Shown: positions 56,401 to 64,000 of the stretch, in pieces
Layout of the letters: each line of letters begins with the position of its first letter
Position numbering within the stretch: position 1 is the stretch's first letter
Source of the DNA: Lagopus muta
Taxonomy: Eukaryota; Chordata; Aves; Galliformes; Phasianidae
Length of the DNA stretch: 64,000 nt
NCBI RefSeq assembly: GCF_023343835.1
Contig: NC_064439.1
Coordinates: 31,721,933-31,785,932 of the forward strand
Direction of reading: 5' to 3'
The notes under the pieces: model-generated
What the model was told of the DNA's origin: nothing
What the model saw: the letters and a program-made list of their open reading frames with translations, nothing else
Database searches by the model: none
Program-made: the position numbers and the translations under genes

Positions 56401-59400
56401 AGACAAAGCTTTCAACCTTTGTATTTTAAAGAAAACTTGTCCATCTCAGTATGAGCGCACAGTTTTACCATATGTATACAATCTGTATATATGTTTTAAA
56501 TTGTAAATGCAAGATTTCATATGGTGGTTAGCTGAGGATACTCAGAAGCATGTGATTCTTCAGCTGCTCCCAGTTACCACTGCAGCAATGCCCACAGGCC
56601 TCGCTCAGTCCTTTGGGATCACTTTAAGTCCTAATATAAATGTATGAGCTGTAAAGAAATGGATTAGATGTGACAACCCCTAGGACAAATACTCTGTATC
56701 ACTGTATGATGGAAACAGAATTATGCTCTGCAGGGTGGCTGTGTTGCTTCCTTGTACAGATTGCTGGAGAGGCTGGGATAGTAGTGCCTTTGTCCTGAAG
56801 TCCTCAGCTGTGCTCTGTGCCTTAAGTTCCTGGTATATCAGAAAACATAAGGGCAGTATTCATCTCCTTGCACACTGGATCTGGACTGTAGGCTTTGGAT
56901 CACAGTTCATGCTATCAAATCACATCCAGGGCAATTAATAGTGGTACATTCTTATCTACTGGGCTGGAGCAAGTAATTTCAAGTGTGAAAGGAAGGCAGT
57001 TCTTTAGCTTCTTGTGGAAGTACAGAGTGGTTATCTCTCAGATCCCTGGAATCAATGTGTATAAACACTTGATTAAAAAAAAAAAAAAGGAGATAAAATG
57101 ACAAAAGAGTTTTAGGGGCAAATAAAGCATTGTGCTTAAGTATTGGGTACACGGAACATGTTTGTAATACTTTTTTTTTGTGAATCTTGTACAAAGGTGG
57201 GAAAAGCTAATTTTAATGCTTGCCTAGCTGTATCTCTCTTTAGCGACTTAGAGTGTTAGATTTTAGTTCTTAGCTGCTGAGATCACCAACACTCCCATGC
57301 ATGAAGCGTATATGACTTTTCATCATATTACTTAATCTGAAATATTCCCTTTTAGCTAGCATTTTGGCAAAGAATTTCCTGGGCGCGTGGTATAGCTCAG
57401 ATGATTCATTGCACTTTGCTTCTCCTTTTATAGCATTGCAAAATTCAATAAAGCAGCAGTTCAGCTTTTAATCTGAGCGCAGTAGTTTATGGAGCAGCTG
57501 AACAGACAAGAGAGTCTTTCAGGTTCTCTTTGTTTTCTGAAATTAATTGCTTGATTTTTATTATGCACCTGCAGGAATTTGTTACTGTTTTGGTACGAGA
57601 CCCCAGGACGCAAAAAGAAGACTCATGGCATTCTTACATAGACTACGAGATATTTATTCATGTGAGTATAAAAATATCACCAGAGATTCTTTGGGCTCGT
57701 ACTATTGCTTCTGTCCAAGTTGGGACTCACTGCAGGTATTAATGGAATTTCTTTGCAACAGCTGTGGGAGGCTGTAGGATGTTAGTCTCCTTTTAATGAT
57801 TAGCTGCAGTGGAACAGGTAAGGATAGACTGGCCAAAGACCATGCAGAAAAGTGCTTGGGAGAGCTGGGAGTAGGACCTGGTATTGCACTCACAGTTGCA
57901 TTCCACTGTGTGTTACAACAGATGCTATTCTTAGCTTTACTTATCAACTTAGAAGACTGTCAGGATCAGTGGTATTTTACCATTACAAAAGAGTTCTGGT
58001 GTTCAAGTATTCATGCTGAAAACAGCTTTATTTGCAGGTATCTGTTTATTTGTCCTTCGAGTTCTTCTGTTTGCCAAGTTACTTGGTCACTGCAGTGTGC
58101 TTGTTTTCAGCATACCTTGACAGTCATGACATGCCAGCTCAGTGGTGCTTGGATGTGTCAAATAAGGATATTCTGGTTCATAATTGTAGTTTACCTTGTG
58201 TTAATGGGAGTGCCCTTAGAGTCATAGCCTCTTGTGTCTTAAATCTGTCTTATACATAAGTTTATTTTCTTCAGTGGATGTGAGTTACTTTAATTTCCTA
58301 AACTAGAAAAGCTATCTTGATTTCCTAAATCTAGATCCAGAGTTTTTAATTACAATGTAAATAAAGTTTTCTGAAGCATGTCAGCTATTGGATGAAGGGT
58401 TTGAGAACACCAGGTTACCTGGTTAGCGCAAGAAAGGAAGAATTTGTCTTTGTGGGAGTTAAGCACTCAGTCAAATGATCGCTTGTTAAATGTCCATCGT
58501 TAGAAGCACTTCTACCCTGTGTGTCAATCAGCTGTGAAACTTCTGCAGTGTGGTTTAAGTGCTGATTCAAAAGTGATAATAATTTTGACACACAGGTAAG
58601 AGAAATTCTTTCTATTTGGCAGTGGGTGGTGTGCTCTGCTACTGTTTCATAGGCAGTAGTATTTCTCAATAGAAGTGTAGTACTGTCTTCCTCAGCAGCT
58701 GTTAGAATCATAGAAAGGCTGGGATTGAAAAGGGCCACAATGATTGTCTAGTTTCAACCCCCCTGCAGGGTTGCCAACCTCCAGACCAGGCTGCCCAAAG
58801 CCACATCCAGCCTGGATGGTTAAATTTGAGACAAAGTCATTTAGGCACAGCGTTATGTGACTCATTGCTGAGCATTTCTGAAGCTGGTAAGCATCAGCTC
58901 GGTTTCCTGCCAGGACTCTGACCAAGTATCTAGATCAGTCCTACCACCCAGTCTACCAGTTGGATTCAAAGTCGTGGTTCTTCCAGGTTCCTAGACCAGC
59001 TGGATTCCCTTTCTATCTCCTAGAGTACTTGAATTCTTAAGCTGTGTGCTAGCCAAGATACTCATCTGTTCCAGAAAGCTGGCATCTTTGTGCCTTGCAC
59101 AGTCTGCATTGTACAGTTGGCTAACAGCTCTCAGCAAGATACTGAGGTCTGCTTGGACTGCAGACAATTTTATAATGGAGTCTTGTCTAGGAGATGGTGT
59201 TTCCCCTGTATGTATGCTCCACAGAAAAACTTGGCAAAAGCATTTAATCTTCATGAATTGTTTCTCTTTGAATTGGCATTTTCTGGTGGGGTAGTAGTGT
59301 TCTATGGGAAAATTTCCAAATTTTGCAGAGTGCAATTTCTTCAACTTATGATTGCACACTGTTAGAATAGCTAATTGTTTGCAGAATTACAACTAGAATA

Positions 59401-60583
59401 GCTAAATGTGGCTTTTTTCTGTAAAGTTTGGCATTGTCTGCTAAAACTTTTTTTTTATATAGAAAATTGTACCATTATCGTGATTATCCTCTCGATTTTA
59501 AAAACAAAAGAAAAAAAGGTGATGAAAAATTCACCTGAGAAGCACTACAAACTGTCACCAGTCCTGTCTGAGATACAGCACGGTCCTCAACATAAACTGA
59601 ATTAATGTAAAACTTTCCACCGGTGTCACAAGGATTAACATCTCAAATGTGTTTTGGTTTTTTTTAATATCATGCCTGCACTTTATGCTGAGCTTGTTTG
59701 CAAAACATTATTTTATTTAACTTCCCAACAGACAAACAGTATGTGCTTTACGAGGAAAACATCCTGTGTTAGACGGCGCTTCCGAGAATTTGTTTGGCTT
59801 CGGCAGAGGCTTCAGAGCAATGCTGTGCTCATGTGAGCAACTCTTTATTACTGGCTTGTTTCATTAAATATCTATTTAATAATTTATCAATAACACAGGG
59901 AAGGGGAGCATTGTTTCCTCTTAATTCTGAGAACCGTAAGAATCAGAACTGGGAAGTGTCCTGCATTTCCTACTACTACAGTTTATAGGATCATAGTGTT
60001 TTAAACTCAGAAGAATGTGGTTTGTACTGATAACCTTTGTTTGGTGAACCCCAGCCTAATTTCTAACAGATCTGAGCTGTTTCCTTTTGATGCATAGAGG
60101 CAGTGGAAACAACCAATGTGGCCAACACAGACTACTAGGCCATGCTGAGCTTGAGGCTGCTTAAACTAGTTGATGACAAGACTATAGGTGTATTTTCTGT
60201 GAGCTTCTGGAATGTGCATGGTAGAACCTAAGAGCGTAGAGGGTCTAGGCAGGCATACCTGCAGTCATATCAACTGGACCAGAAGAATCTGAGTCATTAT
60301 TCCTCATGAGGTATTGTCAGAAGCCCACTGATTTCTCAACTTTGCGTTGTCAAATTCAGTTTAATGGGGCTTCTGGAATATGACTCATTATCTTCAAAAA
60401 TGTGGGATTGGCATTTGCTTGTATCAATTTTCTTCATTGCTTCAGCTTTGTTTTTAACTGTGTACTTGCTTGTTCTTTATAAAGACAGTTACCTGAACTG
60501 CCATCTAAAACTCCCTTTTTCAATATGAACAATCCCCATCACGTGGACCATCGTCGCCAGGGCCTGCAGGAATTTCTGGAGAA
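50399..60583 (+). CDS. SNX10: Sorting nexin-10, partial (C terminus beyond window)
   Basis: PX-domain sorting nexin that binds PI3P on endosomes, works with V-ATPase trafficking, and is needed for osteoclast ruffled-border function, macrophage activity and ciliogenesis in other vertebrates. Exons here: 50399-50422, 57575-57661, 59732-59832, 60485-60583; 103 codons plus two bases. The PX domain starts at about residue 10 ([20 protein letters not shown]) and includes the basic CVRRRFREF at 49-57. Arg51, changed in human SNX10-linked osteopetrosis, is conserved, as is Tyr32. The last exon present ends with LQEFLEK in phase 2; the following exon (VLQNALLL in human) was not found before 64000. The gene is incomplete because of the window edge, not damage. 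Confidence 0.95.
51450..51469. repeat. Poly-T run
   Basis: T run of about 20 bases in SNX10 intron 2. Confidence 0.85.
51640..51709 (+). mobile_element. CR1 LINE 3' tail
   Basis: About 70 bp containing GGCTGGACTAGATGATCTTA and ending in the CR1-type tail CCTATGATTCTATGA. Short, diverged, sense orientation in SNX10 intron 2. Confidence 0.8.
52461..52485. repeat. Poly-T run
   Basis: Long T run in SNX10 intron 2. Confidence 0.85.
55843..55876. repeat. 12-bp tandem repeat
   Basis: Unit CAAAATGGTGCC present about 2.7 times in direct tandem. Confidence 0.85.
57575..57661 (+). CDS. SNX10: SNX10 exon 3, start of PX domain
   Basis: 29 codons from [18 protein letters not shown] to YEIFIH. Acceptor CACCTGCAG, donor GTGAGT; phase 0 at both ends. 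Confidence 0.97.
58704..58822 (-). mobile_element. CR1 LINE 3' fragment, antisense
   Basis: Starts with the reverse-complement CR1 tail (GAATCATAGAAAGGCTGGGA) and runs through CAGACCAGGCTGCCCAAAG in SNX10 intron 3. About 120 bp, diverged. Confidence 0.85.
59732..59832 (+). CDS. SNX10: SNX10 exon 4, PI3P-binding part of PX domain
   Basis: Codes [20 protein letters not shown] to RLQSNAVL plus two bases. Acceptor CCCAACAG, donor GTGAGC at 59833. Contains Arg51-Arg53. Confidence 0.97.
60485..60583 (+). CDS. SNX10: SNX10 exon 5, PX domain
   Basis: Completes an Ile codon and codes [16 protein letters not shown] to [10 protein letters not shown] plus two bases. Acceptor TTTATAAAG, donor GTAAGT at 60584. 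Confidence 0.96.
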
Positions 60584-63500
60584 GTAAGTGCATCTTGTCT
60601 TAGCGAGGTTGGCTTTTTCATGATGTCATCAATTTTGATTGAATGTAGTTCATCTCTGGTACCTGAGAGCCACCTTGTGGTCAATTGTACATGCTACATG
60701 TTTTGCTTTATTTGTGCAAAGTCATATTTCATACACATGAATTCAGCTGTACGGGCTGTCAGAAATTGTCAGCTTGAGGTTTTCTGTCATTTCATGGACT
60801 GATTAGTAGTAATGGTTTAGTATTTATATTGCTTTGTGATTGGTTATTAAGGTTGAAAAATATTTCATGGTGATGCTTACTTTTGTCTTCCAAGAATAAG
60901 CTAGATATTCTTTATACAAAGAAATAGACTGCTTTCCATCTCTATATTCATGGAATATCAGTGTCTCTGTAATGAATTCTGGGGTCCGTACCACTGGGAG
61001 CTTGGGAAAATTTGATAGCGAGTTCTTCTAACATGGATATTACCTATAATGCCAATTACTGTGTTTACCACTGCCAACATAAACAAGCTCTAGCAGCTGT
61101 GATAATTTTCACTACAGCTGCAGATTGTATAAAATCATTCAGCTGTGTGGTTATGTAAAAGATTTACGTAAATGAACACAGCTAGACTGTGACCTGAGTT
61201 ACAGGGGAGCACTGTGTTAGTTCCAGCAGTGCATTGCTCAGTAATGCTGCTATAAAGCCCTTTACCATCTGCAGTGGCAGAGACCTCATTGCTGTAATTT
61301 TCTGCTTTCTCTGCCATTATCCTATATCTTGCCACTGCTGTTATGAGTGCAGACCTGTTCAGTGTTGCTGTGGCAGAACTTTGGATGCTGCCTTTAGCCT
61401 CTGTTCAGATTAAGAACATAGCAAACCTGAGAACAGAGACATTAATCTTCTATTGTTATTAATGTTTCTGTGAAGCAGAGCTGCATAAGGAAGAAAAATC
61501 ATTTAAGACTTCAAGCCTTATGGTCAGGAAGCAGAGGAATAGTAGGCCCACTGTTTTTCCAGTCAGTATGTTACAATTATAGGTTTCCATAGCAGACTGT
61601 AAATGCTTGTTCCTGAAATATGTACATTAAGCTGAACAACTGAAGGCAGGGAGAGCTAGCCATTGCAGAGGCTCCATGTACAGTTGTATACAGGATCTGT
61701 GGCCAGAAGGGTAAATACTGGTTGAGGGCAGATAAGATGAGGAAAGGAAAGCAGAAAAGGATTACTGTGTATTTTCTTACCCTCAGGAGAGAAAGACACT
61801 GAAATATCACCTCTAGAAGCACAGTCACTAATACTGATGGTCAGCCAAAGAGTCTGGTAGTTCAGCCCCTGTGTCTGAGCCATTTTACATTATCTGTGCC
61901 TCCTCATGGAGTGGTGAATTTTCAAAATCACTCTTATTTTAAAATGTTAACAGATTGGCCTCTGCACTAAGGTATGTTGTCTCAGCATCATAAATAATAA
62001 CAATCACTGCCTGTGCTTCAGGAGACAAAACAGAGGTAGATTCTCTTGAAACAGATCATCACATTGTGATTTTGTGGATGCCTGTTTTGACAGGGTACTG
62101 ACAGGAGAACATGATGGCTTGTTGAGCATTTTGCCTTGCTGCTGTTAGTCCAGGAGTGAGGAAAGAGGCATCTCTGTTGTAAGGAAATGATTTAAACGTT
62201 TCAATTTGGATGCCTTTTAGAAAGGTGTCAGCTTTCCCTCAGCCCTGGGGTCTAGTTGGAAGGAATTTGCAGAGATAAGTTGTGTGGTGATGAATTGACT
62301 TGGCAAATTGCATGCTGTACCATTGCCCTCTGCTGGCTGGCATGTTAGATGTACTGCTATTTATAGTTAGGATCTTTTTATTAGCTGATCCATATTGCTG
62401 TGATGCTTCTTTTATTTATTTCTAAATAAGTCAGGACCAAAGGACTTATTAGATCTTACACTGAAAAAGCATCTGGGGGACTCATTAACTAGTGTGTTGT
62501 CTTTAAGTCTTGTATGTGATCATTGCTGATTTTGGACTGCTCCAGCTAATATACTGAAAGTACTCCAATTCTTCTGTCTTAATATATTGGTGGTTTATAT
62601 ACAGTTTATTTATACAGCTGATTTTTCTTTGTGGGATGAAATCTGTGCCACTTGTGTGCATCTGTTGAGGCAGAGGTTTATAGGTAACAGATTTCAAATG
62701 CCCACATGTAAGGAACCCAGCCTATATTTGATATGCTATAAGTTTATTGGATTGAAACCATACCTGCCGTGGAGTTCAGGTTTGTAAGAATTTCTGATTC
62801 TTCCCTGTGCCCATTGCTCTGTGTGAGAAGTTGCTGCAGCTTCTGCCAGGACAGCAGCCACATGCCAGGGGAGTAAGGATTTTGCTGCTGGAGGCAGCAC
62901 CTTGGGAGCCCTGTGGCATCCTATCTTTGTCAACTGCTGTGAAGTCCCTTTGTTCTTCACATGTCACTCAACACAGGTAGTTAGCATGGTGAGGTGCTTA
63001 AAAAGGAGCTCTGTGTAGCTTCTTCCTGTAAAATGTGCCAATAGCTGGAAACTATATCCAAGCTGTACAGTTTGGCGAAGTCTGAAAATGTTTCCCATTT
63101 TGATTTGGCTTTCCCACACCAGCACAGGGTAAGACCTGCTATTCTTACAGGTAATTATCTCTGAATGATGAAGAGCTGTAAGGCTTACTTCTTGCCTGGG
63201 CGTAATTTAATATTTCAAAAGTCCATTTGCATTAACGGAAGCCAGCTAGCCCATTTTCAATTACAAATTACTTTGTAAGAATCAGGAAGATTGTGGTTTT
63301 TTCCTGGTATGTATCCTCATGCATTTGAGGATGTCTGTAGGTTGATTCACTGGAAAAGCTTACTCTTAAATTGGAAATCAAAATTGAAGCACTGCCTTAT
63401 AGGACTAGGTTCTACAAGATCCCTTTTGCTTTCATCCCTGAATAGCAAAAGAACTGTAACTTTGGGATTCAGGTTGCCTTCCTTCTCACAAGCATAAGCT

Positions 63501-64000
63501 GGCATAGAAGTAGAGGGCTCTTTCCTGGAGAGGTCCCCACACGGTGACACATGGAAAGTGGGGGGCTGGTTCTGAAGAGGATGGATCCCAGCCTGCCAGG
63601 GCCTACGTGGCAGATTGGTCAGCACTGAGTGGCAGGAGCATTGCAGCCATAGGCAGGTAGGATTGACTCCTGTGAGTGATGGCTGCCTTTTCCAGTGGAG
63701 CTGTTCTGAGCAAAGCATTGAATCTTTTTCCTATCTGGTGAGGGAAGCAAACTGAAATAAATAATGCTTAGCAGACATGCTAATTCTTAAATGTATTCAT
63801 TATCAGATCCTAAACAGTTGCTTCACAGTTGCTCGCTATCAGTAACATTTCCTCTGTTATAAAAAATGAATGAGGAGGCACAGTAGGCTTTTTAAAAGGA
63901 GGAAATGGAGCTTTGTTTACTGCAGGCTGTGCAGCCCTGCGCTCACTGCGAGAGGCCGAGCGGATGTTCAATAGAGGGCACCACAGCCCAGGCTGTGATC
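60584..64000 (+). other. SNX10 intron, continuing past the window
   Basis: No further SNX10 exon or known repeat recognised. The next conserved exon must lie beyond the right edge. Confidence 0.7.

Noticed and set aside
57384..57410. tRNA-like A-box (TAGCTCAGATG) near SNX10 exon 3
   Set aside because: No B-box and no cloverleaf could be drawn within the expected distance.

Overview
The window looks like bird DNA, most likely chicken (Gallus gallus) or a close galliform. It is intron-rich with small conserved exons, it carries CR1-type LINE 3' fragments, and its gene order matches the vertebrate HNRNPA2B1-CBX3-SNX10 neighbourhood (human 7p15.2, chicken chromosome 2 from memory). Species is inferred from repeats and synteny; no database was searched.

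Layout. 1-3100: no coding exon recognised; this is sequence beyond the 3' end of HNRNPA2B1. 3110-14400, minus strand: HNRNPA2B1, with all ten exons of the A2-type reading frame. They give a 343-residue hnRNP A2 with two RRMs and a Gly-rich tail, followed by a spliced, strongly conserved-looking 3' UTR. 13460-16400: a CpG island holding the divergent HNRNPA2B1/CBX3 promoter, the avian counterpart of the element known in human as A2UCOE. 15000-26705, plus strand: CBX3 (HP1 gamma), five coding exons giving 184 residues (chromodomain, hinge, chromoshadow domain) and two poly(A) signals. 26706-38790: no coding exon recognised; simple repeats, one probable interspersed repeat and a 35-base poly-G run. 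38790-39800: CpG island with the SNX10 promoter and non-coding first exon. 39057-64000, plus strand: SNX10 with an 11-kb first intron. Four coding exons (about 104 residues, most of the PX domain) are inside; the C-terminal exons lie past the right edge.

The first two genes are housekeeping nuclear regulators (mRNA processing/transport and heterochromatin) that share one CpG-island promoter. SNX10 is a separately promoted endosomal/lysosomal sorting protein. All splice junctions listed were read directly from the sequence, and reading phase is consistent across every intron.

The most unusual signal is inside the divergent promoter: a diverged array in which a motif of the type CGGCAATTTCCGGAA recurs about every 50-53 bp from about 14510 to 14890. 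Others are an in-frame candidate exon in the first CBX3 coding intron, a candidate 157-bp exon coding for a signal-peptide-like sequence in SNX10 intron 1, an alternative terminal exon downstream of HNRNPA2B1, and the G35/C13 homopolymer pair near 36.8 kb.
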